A DNA stretch of 64,000 nt from Streptomyces ochraceiscleroticus. GTDB taxonomy: Bacteria > Actinomycetota > Actinomycetes > Streptomycetales > Streptomycetaceae. Location of the stretch: assembly GCF_000720485.1 (NCBI RefSeq), contig NZ_JOAX01000005.1:1-64000 (forward strand), read 5' to 3'. The notes under the pieces were generated by a model, which was given only the letters and a program-made list of their open reading frames with translations, did not search any database and was not told the origin of the DNA. Numbering within the stretch: the first letter of the stretch is position 1; every line of letters begins with the position of its first letter. Both the position numbers and the translations under genes were made by a program. Below are positions 34,424 to 42,560 of this stretch, piece by piece.

Positions 34424-35121
34424 GCGACGATCTGCGCCGGCGGCTGCGGGAGGCCGCCGCGGCGCACCGGCCGGACCGGGAGCGGATGATCGCCCGGGTC
34501 GAGCGCGGCATGACGGCGGCCGGGCAGCCGGTCCCGCGGCGCCCCGGCCGGGCGGCGCCGTGGCTGCGCGTCGCGGGCGCCACCGCGGCCGTCGCTGCGG
34601 TCCTGGCGGCCGGCGGGTACGGGGCGTCGGCGGTACTGCACGGCCGGGACCGCCCGGTCGGCGCCGCCCCGCCCGCACACAGCGCTCCGCCGAGTGGCCC
34701 GCGTACTGAGGACGGCCCGCTCTGGAGCGACGGCTCGGTCGACCCGCACAGCAACGACTTCTGGGCACAGAGCAACGTGACCCTCAAGAACGCGGAGCCG
34801 CTGACCTCGCTCACCGTGGAACTGCGGATCGCGCGCACCGGCGGAGTGGCGTCGACCGGCGCCTGGCGCACGCTCCCCGAGGGCGACTTCACCTTCCGTG
34901 CGGACACCGAGGACGGCTTCCTCGTGTACCGCTGGCGGCTGAAGCCCGGTCGTACGGTGCCCGCGGGCACGCATGTCTTCGCGGGGCAGTACGACCACGC
35001 CCGCGGCGGCCGGGACGCCGGGGCCGACACCTACGCGGCAACCGCGCGGTTCGGCAGCCAACGGGCTGCAGTACGCGGTGACTTCGCGCCGCACAATGCG
35101 GCTGAAGAAAAAACTTCCTGA
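34420..35121 (+). CDS. Putative anti-sigma membrane protein with extracellular beta domain
   Basis: 233 aa. A cytoplasmic N-terminus of about 48 residues (LREAAAAHRPDRERMIARVERGM) is followed by one membrane helix (about 49-70), a Pro-rich stalk and a domain of about 130 residues outside the cell rich in alternating beta strands (NVTLKNAEPLTSLTVELRI, GDFTFRADTEDGFLVYRWRL). No zinc-binding anti-sigma motif is present. Coupling to the sigma gene suggests an anti-sigma or co-regulator; the outer domain resembles a carbohydrate-binding beta sandwich in strand pattern only. Confidence 0.6.
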   Translation: MSDDLRRRLREAAAAHRPDRERMIARVERGMTAAGQPVPRRPGRAAPWLRVAGATAAVAAVLAAGGYGASAVLHGRDRPVGAAPPAHSAPPSGPRTEDGPLWSDGSVDPHSNDFWAQSNVTLKNAEPLTSLTVELRIARTGGVASTGAWRTLPEGDFTFRADTEDGFLVYRWRLKPGRTVPAGTHVFAGQYDHARGGRDAGADTYAATARFGSQRAAVRGDFAPHNAAEEKTS

Positions 35122-35126
35122 GTCCC

Positions 35127-35155
35127 GGCAACCCCTCCCGTACCCGGTGGCGACC
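35127..35155 (+). promoter_or_regulatory. Candidate ECF-type promoter of the PL3 gene
   Basis: GGCAACC (35127-35133), 17-nt spacer, CGACC (35151-35155), 38 bp upstream of the PL3 start. It matches the motif before PL11 over GGCAACCC and the following CTCC with one base shift. Confidence 0.4.
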
Positions 35156-35193
35156 AGACGGCGCAGAGTCTCACCCCCACCGAAGGACGGGAC

Positions 35194-36027
35194 ATGACAA
35201 CAGCAGAACAGCGGTCCGCCGGCCGCCACCGCAGGTCGCTCAACCGTCGCCGGGCGGTTCTCGGCGGTGTCGCCGCGGCCGGGCTGACCGGCGCCGCCCT
35301 CCTCGCGACCTCGCTCACGGGCACGGCGAGCGCCGCCGCCGGCTGGCCGACCCCCGGCGGCAGCCAGGCGGTCTCCAAGACCATTGAGGTCTCCGGTACG
35401 TACGACGGCGGCCTCAAGCGCTTCTACGGCAGCGGCGACCTGGGCGGCGACGGCCAGGAGGAGGGGCAGGACCCGATCTTCAAGCTGAAGGACGGCGCCG
35501 TGCTCAAGAACGTCGTCATCGGCTCGCCGGCCGCCGACGGCGTGCACTGCTCGGGCACCTGCACGCTGCAGAACGTGTGGTGGGAGGATGTCGGCGAGGA
35601 CGCCGCCACCTTCAAGGGCACCTCCTCCGGCGCGACGTACACCGTCACCGGCGGCGGCGCGAGGAAGGCCGACGACAAGGTCTTCCAGTTCAACGGCGCG
35701 GGCAAGCTCAACATCAGCGGCTTCCAGGTCTCCGACTTCGGCAAGCTCGTGCGCAGTTGCGGCAACTGCTCGACCCAGTACAAGCGCACCATCAGCGTCA
35801 ACGACGTGGATGTGACCGCGCCCGGCAAGTCCCTGGTCGGCATCAACACCAACTACGGGGACACCGCGACGCTGAAGAGCGTCCGCATCCACGGCGACAG
35901 CAGCAAGAAGATCAAGCCGTGCGTGCGCTACACGGGCAATGACAACGGTGACGAGCCGGTCGAGACGGGCAGTGGCCCGGACGGCACGTACTGCCGCTAC
36001 TCGGCGTCCGACATCTCGTACAACTAA
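35194..36027 (+). CDS. Pectate lyase (PL3)
   Basis: 277 aa. Tat-like signal (NRRRAVLGGVAAAGL; cleavage near residue 48) and a PL3 parallel beta-helix: DGAVLKNVVIGSPAADGVHCSG, CTLQNVWWEDVGEDAATFKG, KADDKVFQFNGAGKLNISGF, FGKLVRSCGNC. Calcium-dependent cleavage of polygalacturonate outside the cell. ATG with AAGGA upstream. Follows the sigma/membrane pair by 72 bp. Confidence 0.93.
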   Translation: MTTAEQRSAGRHRRSLNRRRAVLGGVAAAGLTGAALLATSLTGTASAAAGWPTPGGSQAVSKTIEVSGTYDGGLKRFYGSGDLGGDGQEEGQDPIFKLKDGAVLKNVVIGSPAADGVHCSGTCTLQNVWWEDVGEDAATFKGTSSGATYTVTGGGARKADDKVFQFNGAGKLNISGFQVSDFGKLVRSCGNCSTQYKRTISVNDVDVTAPGKSLVGINTNYGDTATLKSVRIHGDSSKKIKPCVRYTGNDNGDEPVETGSGPDGTYCRYSASDISYN

Positions 36028-36101
36028 CCGGCTCACAACGCCGGTTGACGCCTGTTGGTCATGTGGCGGCCGCTTTCTTCGCCGTTCTCGTGTCAGAAGC
36101 G

Positions 36102-36157
36102 TTGACGAACCCCTTGGGGGGCTCTAGCTTCATCGCGTCGTACTTCATACGTCGTAT
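36102..36157 (+). promoter_or_regulatory. Promoter and operator of pectin operon 2
   Basis: TTGACG (36102-36107), 17-bp spacer, TAGCTT (36125-36130). Just past the expected start lies ATACG-T-CGTAT (36147-36157), flanked by TCATA/TATGA, and a direct copy of CGTCGTA at 36136-36142 and 36150-36156. The dyad fits a GntR/FadR-type repressor site, probably for the product of the next gene. Confidence 0.6.
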
Positions 36158-36200
36158 ATGAGACGTGATGCGCGAGATACGAGAACTGAGAGCGGCCGCC

Positions 36201-36884
36201 ATGACTTTCGCCCCCGCCCCGATCCCTTCCCGCACGCAGTACGTGCTCGAAGCGGTCAAACACCGCATCCTCACCGGGCAGTTGAGACCCGGCCAGTCGC
36301 TGGTCGAGACCGAGCTCGCCGCCCAGTACGGGGTGTCCAAGACGCCCGTGCGCGAGGCCCTGAAGACCCTCGCCGGCACCGGACTCGTGGTCATGAGCCA
36401 GTACAAGGGCGTCACCGTGCGGATGGTCGACGCGGCCATGGCGCGAGAGGTCTACGACGTGCGGCTGCTGCTGGAGCCGGAGGCGGTCCGCCGCACCGTG
36501 CGCGGCGGCGCCTCCGTCGAGGACGCCCGGACGGCGCTGACCCGGGCCGCCGAGGCCGCCGACCCGGCCGACCGGTCGCTCGCCAACCGAGACTTCCACC
36601 GCGCGCTGTACCTGCCGTGCGGCAACCCGCTGCTGTCCCGGATGCTCGACGAAGTCCGCGACCAGGCAGCCCTCGTCTCGACCGTCGCCTGGGCGGCCGT
36701 GCCGTCCTGGCAGCGCGAGGCCGCCGAGCACGAGGAGATCCTCCGGCTGGTCACGGCCGGGGACGCCGACGGCGCGGCCCGCGCCGTGCACGACCACATC
36801 GCCTCGTTCGTCGCCCGGGCCTTCCCCGAGACGGACGAGGCCCCCGCCGGAGAGATCCGCACCGGAGAAGGAGCGCAGGCATGA
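36201..36884 (+). CDS. FadR-subfamily GntR regulator of pectin operon 2
   Basis: 227 aa. HTH at about residues 10-70 (QYVLEAVKHRILTGQLRPGQ, ELAAQYGVSKTPVREALKTL, GLVVMSQYKGVTVR) and FCD domain with DFHRALYLPCGNP and EHEEILRLVTAGD. Start uncertain: GTG 36165, ATG 36168 or ATG 36201; I prefer 36201, which has GAGAG 8 nt upstream and leaves the operator outside the gene. Its stop overlaps the next start, so it is the first gene of operon 2. A sugar acid or its 2-keto-3-deoxy product is the likely effector. Confidence 0.88.
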   Translation: MTFAPAPIPSRTQYVLEAVKHRILTGQLRPGQSLVETELAAQYGVSKTPVREALKTLAGTGLVVMSQYKGVTVRMVDAAMAREVYDVRLLLEPEAVRRTVRGGASVEDARTALTRAAEAADPADRSLANRDFHRALYLPCGNPLLSRMLDEVRDQAALVSTVAWAAVPSWQREAAEHEEILRLVTAGDADGAARAVHDHIASFVARAFPETDEAPAGEIRTGEGAQA

Positions 36885-37792
36885 CAGCGGCCGCATACGA
36901 GACCCAGCGGGCGGCGCTCGCCGACGTCGTGGCCATCCCGGTGACCCCGTTCGCCGCGGACGGCTCCCTCGACACCGCGGCGCACCGCGTCCTGCTGCGC
37001 CGGCTGCTCGACGCCGGGGTGCGGACCCTGACCCCGAACGGCAACACCGGCGAGTACTACGCCCTCACGCCCGACGAGCGGCGCGCCGTCACCGAGCTGA
37101 CGATCGAGGAGGCGGGGGAGCGGGCCGCGGTCCTCGTCGGCGTGGGCCACGACGTGCCGACCGCCGTCGCCTCCGCGTGCCACGCCCGCGAGCACGGCGC
37201 CCGGATGGTGATGGTGCATCAGCCCGTCCACCCCTACGTCTCGGCGGGCGGCTGGGTCGACTACCACCGGGCGATCGCCGAGGCCGTGCCCGAGCTGGGC
37301 GTCGTCCCGTACCTGCGCAACGCGGCGCTGAGCGGCGAACGGCTCGCCGAGCTCGCCGACGCCTGCCCCAACGTCATCGGCGTGAAGTACGCCGTCCCGG
37401 ACGCGGCCCGCTTCGCTGCCTTCGCACGGGACGCCGGGCTGGACCGCTTCGTGTGGATCGCCGGCCTCGCCGAGCCGTACGCACCCTCGTACTTCTCGGC
37501 CGGCGCGACCGGCTTCACCTCCGGGCTCGTCAACGTCGCCCCGGCCGTCTCGCTGAACATGCTCGAAGCGCTCAGGGCCGGCGACTACCCGGCCGCCATG
37601 AAGGTCTGGGAGCAGATCCGCCGCTTCGAGGAGCTGCGCGGCGCGAACGGCTCCGCCGACAACGTCACCGTGGTCAAGGAGGCGCTGGCCTCACTCGGCC
37701 TCTGCCGCCGCGACGTCCGCCCACCGAGCAGGCCGCTGACCGGGGAGGCGCGCGCGGAAGTCGCCGCCATAGCCGCCGGGTGGCCGGTATGA
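36881..37792 (+). CDS. DapA-family aldolase/dehydratase
   Basis: 303 aa TIM barrel of the dihydrodipicolinate synthase superfamily. Schiff-base Lys169 (VIGVKYA), Tyr144 (VVPYLRN) and a substrate-carboxylate loop NGNTGEYY near residue 53 in place of GTTGE. Coupled to an IlvD/Edd dehydratase, it probably handles a 2-keto-3-deoxy acid: 2-keto-3-deoxy-arabinonate dehydratase, deoxy-glucarate dehydratase or KDG aldolase are the candidates. Overlaps both neighbours by 4 nt. Confidence 0.85.
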   Translation: MTAAAYETQRAALADVVAIPVTPFAADGSLDTAAHRVLLRRLLDAGVRTLTPNGNTGEYYALTPDERRAVTELTIEEAGERAAVLVGVGHDVPTAVASACHAREHGARMVMVHQPVHPYVSAGGWVDYHRAIAEAVPELGVVPYLRNAALSGERLAELADACPNVIGVKYAVPDAARFAAFARDAGLDRFVWIAGLAEPYAPSYFSAGATGFTSGLVNVAPAVSLNMLEALRAGDYPAAMKVWEQIRRFEELRGANGSADNVTVVKEALASLGLCRRDVRPPSRPLTGEARAEVAAIAAGWPV

Positions 37793-39507
37793 GACGCCCG
37801 GAGGAGTACCGAAGCCACCAGTGGTACGGCACGGACGGACTGCGCTCCTTCAGCCACCGCGCCCGCACCCGGCAGCTCGGCTATCTGCCCGAGGAACACC
37901 TCGGCAAGCCGGTCATCGCGATCCTCAACACCTGGTCCGACATCAACCCCTGCCACTCCCACCTGCGCGACCGCGCCCAGGCCGTCAAGCGCGGCGTGTG
38001 GCAGGCCGGCGGCTTCCCGCTCGAATTCCCCGTCGCCACGCTCAGCGAGACCTTCCAGAAGCCGACGCCGATGCTCTACCGCAACATGCTGGCGATGGAG
38101 ACCGAGGAGCTGCTGCGCTCGTACCCGGTGGACGGCGCGGTACTGCTCGGCGGCTGCGACAAGTCCACGCCCGCGCTGCTGATGGGCGCCGCCAGCGCCG
38201 ATCTGCCCGCCGTCTTCGTGCCCGCCGGGCCGATGCTGCCGGGCCACTGGCGCGGCGAGATCCTCGGTTCCGGCACCGACATGTGGAAGTACTGGGACGA
38301 CAAGCGCGCGGGCCTCATCGGCGACTGCGAGCTGGCCGAGCTGGAGAGCGGGCTGGCCCGTTCGCCGGGGCACTGCATGACCATGGGGACGGCGTCCACG
38401 CTGACGGCCGCCGCCGAGGCGCTGGGCGTGACGGTGCCGGGCGCATCGAGCATCCCCGCCGTCGACTCCGGGCACGACCGGATGGCCGCGGCCTCCGGGT
38501 TACGGATCGTCGACCTCGTACGCCGGGACGTACGGCTGTCGCACCTGCTGACGGCCGAGGCGTTCGAGGACGCCGTCACCACCGTCCTCGGGCTCGGCGG
38601 CTCCACCAACGCGGTGATCCATCTGATCGCGATGGCCGGGCGCGCCGGCGTACGGCTGACCCTGGAGGACTTCGACCGGATCGCCCGCACGGTGCCGGTG
38701 CTCGCCAACGTCCGCCCCGGCGGTGGCCCGTACCTCATGGAGGACTTCCACTTCGCCGGCGGCCTGCCCGGCTTCCTCTCCCGGATCACCGACCTGCTCC
38801 ACCTGGACCGGCCCACCGTCAACGGGCGGTTCGGCGATCAGATCGAGCACGCCGCCGTGCACAACGACGATGTGATCCGCACCCGGGACAACCCGGTCGC
38901 GAAGGAGGGCGGAGTGGCCGTCCTGCGCGGCAACCTCTGCCCCGACGGCGCAGTCATCAAGCACATCGCCGCCGAGCCGCACCTCCTGAAGCACACCGGA
39001 CCCGCGGTCGTCTTCGACGACTACCGGACGATGCAGCGGAGCATCAACGACCCGGCGCTCGGCATCACCGCAGACCATGTGCTCGTGCTGCGCAACGCCG
39101 GACCCAAGGGCGGCCCGGGCATGCCCGAGTACGGCATGCTGCCGATCCCCGACCACCTGCTCAAGCAGGGGGTCCGCGACATGGTGCGGATCTCCGACGC
39201 CCGGATGAGCGGTACCAGTTACGGCACGTGCGTGCTCCACGTCGCCCCCGAGTCCTACGTCGGCGGACCGCTCGCCCTGGTACGCACCGGCGACCCGATC
39301 ACCCTCGACGTCGCGGCGCGCACGCTGCGGCTCGACGTACCCGAAGCGGAGCTGGCGCGCCGCCGCGCCGCCTGGACCCCGCCGCCCGAGCGGTACGAGC
39401 GCGGCTACGGCGCGCTCTACGCCGAGCAGATCACCCAGGCCGACACCGGCTGCGACTTCGCCTTCCTCGCGCGCCCCGGCAAGGTACCGGACCCCTACGC
39501 GGGCTGA
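37789..39507 (+). CDS. IlvD/Edd family sugar-acid dehydratase
   Basis: 572 aa. Iron-sulphur cysteines Cys55 (NTWSDINPCH), Cys123 (LLGGCDKSTPALLMG) and Cys196 (GHCMTMGTAST) are all present. The N-terminal RSHQWYG segment and the catabolic context favour an aldonate dehydratase (L-arabinonate, galactonate or similar) over branched-chain biosynthesis. With the DapA-family gene it would give two steps of a non-phosphorylative sugar-acid route to a 2-keto acid. Confidence 0.85.
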   Translation: MRRPEEYRSHQWYGTDGLRSFSHRARTRQLGYLPEEHLGKPVIAILNTWSDINPCHSHLRDRAQAVKRGVWQAGGFPLEFPVATLSETFQKPTPMLYRNMLAMETEELLRSYPVDGAVLLGGCDKSTPALLMGAASADLPAVFVPAGPMLPGHWRGEILGSGTDMWKYWDDKRAGLIGDCELAELESGLARSPGHCMTMGTASTLTAAAEALGVTVPGASSIPAVDSGHDRMAAASGLRIVDLVRRDVRLSHLLTAEAFEDAVTTVLGLGGSTNAVIHLIAMAGRAGVRLTLEDFDRIARTVPVLANVRPGGGPYLMEDFHFAGGLPGFLSRITDLLHLDRPTVNGRFGDQIEHAAVHNDDVIRTRDNPVAKEGGVAVLRGNLCPDGAVIKHIAAEPHLLKHTGPAVVFDDYRTMQRSINDPALGITADHVLVLRNAGPKGGPGMPEYGMLPIPDHLLKQGVRDMVRISDARMSGTSYGTCVLHVAPESYVGGPLALVRTGDPITLDVAARTLRLDVPEAELARRRAAWTPPPERYERGYGALYAEQITQADTGCDFAFLARPGKVPDPYAG

Positions 39508-39546
39508 GCCCCCCGCTCGCCCCCGCCGGATCCGCAGCGCACCGCC

Positions 39547-39585
39547 CGTACGGCAGGACGACCGTACGCCGGCCATCGAACGTTC
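39547..39585. promoter_or_regulatory. Hairpin and GAACGTTC palindrome before the second transporter
   Basis: The 97-bp gap after the dehydratase gene contains CGTACGG (39547-39553) pairing with CCGTACG (39562-39568), then the palindrome GAACGTTC (39578-39585). It may be an attenuator or an internal regulatory site within operon 2. Confidence 0.35.
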
Positions 39586-39604
39586 CCGAGAACGGAGAAG
39601 AGTC

Positions 39605-40543
39605 ATGGCCCAAGCCGCAGCCGTGGCCGAGTCACCGCCCAGAACCAGACCCCGCCGCGGCACCGGAGCGCACCCGCGCCGGCTGCCGTACCTGCTCATC
39701 GCGCCCGCCGGGCTGCTGATGCTGGGCTTCATCGCCTACCCCGTGCTCAGCGTCTTCTGGACCGCGCTGCAGCACGACAACCCCACCAAGCCCTGGCGGA
39801 ACGGCTTCGCCGGGCTCGACAACTTCACCGAGATCTTCACCAGCGACCCGCAGTTCTGGGGCACGCTGACCTTCAGCCTCAAGTGGGTCGTCGTCGAGGT
39901 CGGACTGCAACTGCTCTTCGGGCTGGCCCTCGCGCTCATCGTCAACCAGACCTTCGCGGGCCGGGCGCTCGCCCGCGCGCTGGTCTTCTCGCCCTGGGCC
40001 GTCTCCGGCGTCCTCACTTCCGCGATCTGGGTACTGCTCTACAACTCCCAGACCGGCCTCAGCCGTTACCTCGCCGACGCGGGCATCGGGGAGTACGGCA
40101 CGTCCTGGCTCTCGGACACCGCCACCGTCTTCCCCGCCGCGATCGTCGCCGACCTCTGGCGCGGGGTGCCCTTCTTCGCCATCCTCATCCTCGCCGACCT
40201 GCAGTCCGTCTCCAAGGATCTCTACGAGGCGGCCGAGGTGGACGGCGCGAGCCGGCTGCGGCAGTTCTTCCACATCACCCTGCCGCACCTGAAGGACGCG
40301 ATCGTCCTCTCCACACTGCTGCGCGCGGTGTGGGAGTTCAACAACGTCGACCTGCTCTACACCCTGACCGGCGGCGGCCCCGCGGGCGAGACCACCACCC
40401 TGCCGCTCTACATCGCCAACACCTCCGTGGACGCGCACAACTTCGGCTACGCGTCCGCGCTGACCACCGTCGCGTTCGTCATCCTGCTCTGCTGCTCGAT
40501 GGTCTATCTGCGGCTGAGCAAGTTCGGAGGGGGCGACAAGTGA
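39605..40543 (+). CDS. Sugar ABC transporter permease (MalF type, operon 2)
   Basis: 312 aa, six helices beginning YLLIAPAGLLMLGFIAYPVLSVFW. EAA loop DLYEAAEVDGASRLRQFFHITLP. GGAG 8 nt before the ATG. Works with the next permease and probably with the binding lipoprotein at 47117, whose gene lies 6.5 kb downstream in the same operon. No ATPase gene is present. Confidence 0.92.
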   Translation: MAQAAAVAESPPRTRPRRGTGAHPRRLPYLLIAPAGLLMLGFIAYPVLSVFWTALQHDNPTKPWRNGFAGLDNFTEIFTSDPQFWGTLTFSLKWVVVEVGLQLLFGLALALIVNQTFAGRALARALVFSPWAVSGVLTSAIWVLLYNSQTGLSRYLADAGIGEYGTSWLSDTATVFPAAIVADLWRGVPFFAILILADLQSVSKDLYEAAEVDGASRLRQFFHITLPHLKDAIVLSTLLRAVWEFNNVDLLYTLTGGGPAGETTTLPLYIANTSVDAHNFGYASALTTVAFVILLCCSMVYLRLSKFGGGDK

Positions 40544-41388
40544 GTACCACGCAGCCGATCGTCAAGCGCCGCCGTGCCTGGGACCAGGCCCCGCGCTGGC
40601 AGACCCACCTCCCGCTCGCGCTCTACCTCCTCTTCACGCTCGTCCCCTTCTACTGGATCCTGCTCTTCGCGCTCCGACCGGCCGGATCCACCTCGCTGGT
40701 GCCCTGGCCGATCACCTTCGAGCACTTCGCGAAGGTGTGGACCGAGCGCAGCTTCGCGACGTACTTCCAGAACAGTGTGCTCATTGCCGTGGCCACCCTG
40801 GTGCTCACCACGGTCGTCGCGCTGGCCGGCGGCTACGCGCTCGCCCGCTTCGACTTCCGCGCCAAGAAGGGCTTCATGCTGGGTCTGCTGTGCTCGCAGT
40901 TCGTGCCCGGGGCGCTGCTGCTGGTGCCGCTGTTCCAGATCTTCGCCCAGCTACAGATGATCAACTCGCTGGGCAGCGTCATCATCGCGGAGACCGTCTT
41001 CCAGCTACCGCTGTCGATGATCCTGATCAGCGGCTTCATCAGGAACGTGCCGTACTCCCTGGAGGAGGCCGCCTGGGTCGACGGCTGCGACCGCTTCCGG
41101 GCCTTCCGCACGGTCGTACTGCCACTGCTGCGCCCCGGCCTGGTCGCCGTCGGCTCGTTCGCCTTCGTGCACGCCTGGAACCACTTCCTCTTCGCGCTGA
41201 TGTTCCTCAGCAACCAGGAGAAGCAGACCATCCCCGTCGGCCTGAACACCCTGATGGGCGCGGACAGCGTCGACCTCGGTGCGCTGGCCGCCGGCGGCGT
41301 CATCGCGGCCGTACCCGTGGTGATCGTCTTCGCGTACATCCAGAAGTGGCTGATCACCGGCTTCAGCGCGGGGGCGGTGAAGGGATGA
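40540..41388 (+). CDS. Sugar ABC transporter permease (MalG type, operon 2)
   Basis: 282 aa, six helices; EAA loop SLEEAAWVDGCDRFRAFRTVVLP and C-terminal QKWLITGFSAGAVKG. GTGA overlap with the preceding gene and ATGA overlap with the next. Confidence 0.92.
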   Translation: MSTTQPIVKRRRAWDQAPRWQTHLPLALYLLFTLVPFYWILLFALRPAGSTSLVPWPITFEHFAKVWTERSFATYFQNSVLIAVATLVLTTVVALAGGYALARFDFRAKKGFMLGLLCSQFVPGALLLVPLFQIFAQLQMINSLGSVIIAETVFQLPLSMILISGFIRNVPYSLEEAAWVDGCDRFRAFRTVVLPLLRPGLVAVGSFAFVHAWNHFLFALMFLSNQEKQTIPVGLNTLMGADSVDLGALAAGGVIAAVPVVIVFAYIQKWLITGFSAGAVKG

Positions 41389-42560
41389 GCCGCGCCGGTA
41401 CGGAAGAACCGCTGCCGGTCGTCCTCGTGGGCGCACGCGGCCACGGCCACTGGCACCTGGCCAACATCCGCCGGCTGGCCGGGCAGGGGCGCGTCCGCCT
41501 CGCCGGCGTCTGCGACCTGACCCCGCTGACCGCCGATGAACTCGACGGACTCGGCCCCGTCGCGCAGTCGGACGACTTCGAGACCCTGCTCGCCGTCACC
41601 GACGCCCGCATCGCCGTGCTCTGTACGCCCATCCCCACCCACGCCGACCTCGCGCTGACCGCCGCCCGGCGCGGCGTCCACCTGCTCGTCGAGAAGCCGC
41701 CGGCGCCCTCCTATGCGGAGTACCGGCGCATGGCCGACGGCATCGCGGCGGCCGGCGTGGCCTGCAACATCGGCTTCCAGTCGCTCGGCTCGCACGCCCT
41801 CACCGCCGTCCGCGACTTGGTGCGCGAAGGCGTGATCGGCGAACCGGCGGGCATCGGCGCGGCCGGGGCCTGGGTGCGCGACGAGGCGTACTTCCGCCGC
41901 GCGCCCTGGGCCGGGCGCCGCAGGCTGCACGGCGCTGACGTGCTCGACGGCGTACTCACCAACCCGCTCGCGCACGCCGTCGCCACCGCCCTCGCGCTCG
42001 ACGGCAGCACCGCCGCCGAGGACGTCGCGGACGTGCAGACCGAGCTCTTCCGCGCCCACGCCATCGAGTCCGACGACACCTCCTGCGTCCGCGTCACCAC
42101 CGCACACGGCAGCCGCGTCACGGTCGCCGCCACCCTGTGCGCGGAGACGGCCGCCGAACCGTACGTCGTGGTGCACGGCACCCGCGGCCGGCTCACCTTC
42201 TGGTACAAGCAGGACCGCGTCCTGGTGCAGCGCACGGGGCACGACCCCGAGGAGACCGTGCACGGGCGCACCGACCTGCTGGAGAACCTGGCCGACCACC
42301 TCACCCGCGGCACGCCGCTGTGCGTACCGCCCGCCGCCACCGGCGCCTTCATGCGGGTACTCGACGCGATCCGCCGCGCCCCGGACCCGGTGGCGCTGGA
42401 GCCGGACGCCTGGCACACCGCAACGACGGCCGACGGGAGCGCCCTCCGCCGCGTCGTCCCCGGCATCGACGGCCTCGTCGCCGCCGCTGCCGACACCCTG
42501 TCCCTCTATTCCGAACTGGGCGCCGCGTGGGCGCTCCCGGAGGAGGCGCGCGCCCGATGA
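41385..42560 (+). CDS. Gfo/Idh/MocA family oxidoreductase
   Basis: 391 aa. N-terminal Rossmann fold (VVLVGARGHGHWHLANI), VLCTPIPTHADLA and the EKPPAPSY motif; alpha/beta C-terminal domain. NAD(P)-dependent oxidation or epimerisation of a sugar is expected. The next gene is PmoA-like, a pairing common in actinobacterial sugar clusters. It might oxidise arabinose or galacturonate to the acid used by the upstream dehydratase, but this is not shown by sequence. Confidence 0.88.
   Translation: MSRAGTEEPLPVVLVGARGHGHWHLANIRRLAGQGRVRLAGVCDLTPLTADELDGLGPVAQSDDFETLLAVTDARIAVLCTPIPTHADLALTAARRGVHLLVEKPPAPSYAEYRRMADGIAAAGVACNIGFQSLGSHALTAVRDLVREGVIGEPAGIGAAGAWVRDEAYFRRAPWAGRRRLHGADVLDGVLTNPLAHAVATALALDGSTAAEDVADVQTELFRAHAIESDDTSCVRVTTAHGSRVTVAATLCAETAAEPYVVVHGTRGRLTFWYKQDRVLVQRTGHDPEETVHGRTDLLENLADHLTRGTPLCVPPAATGAFMRVLDAIRRAPDPVALEPDAWHTATTADGSALRRVVPGIDGLVAAAADTLSLYSELGAAWALPEEARAR

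Noticed and set aside
37789..39507. Branched-chain amino-acid biosynthetic IlvD
   Set aside because: Location inside a pectin operon and coupling to a DapA-family gene favour a catabolic sugar-acid dehydratase.
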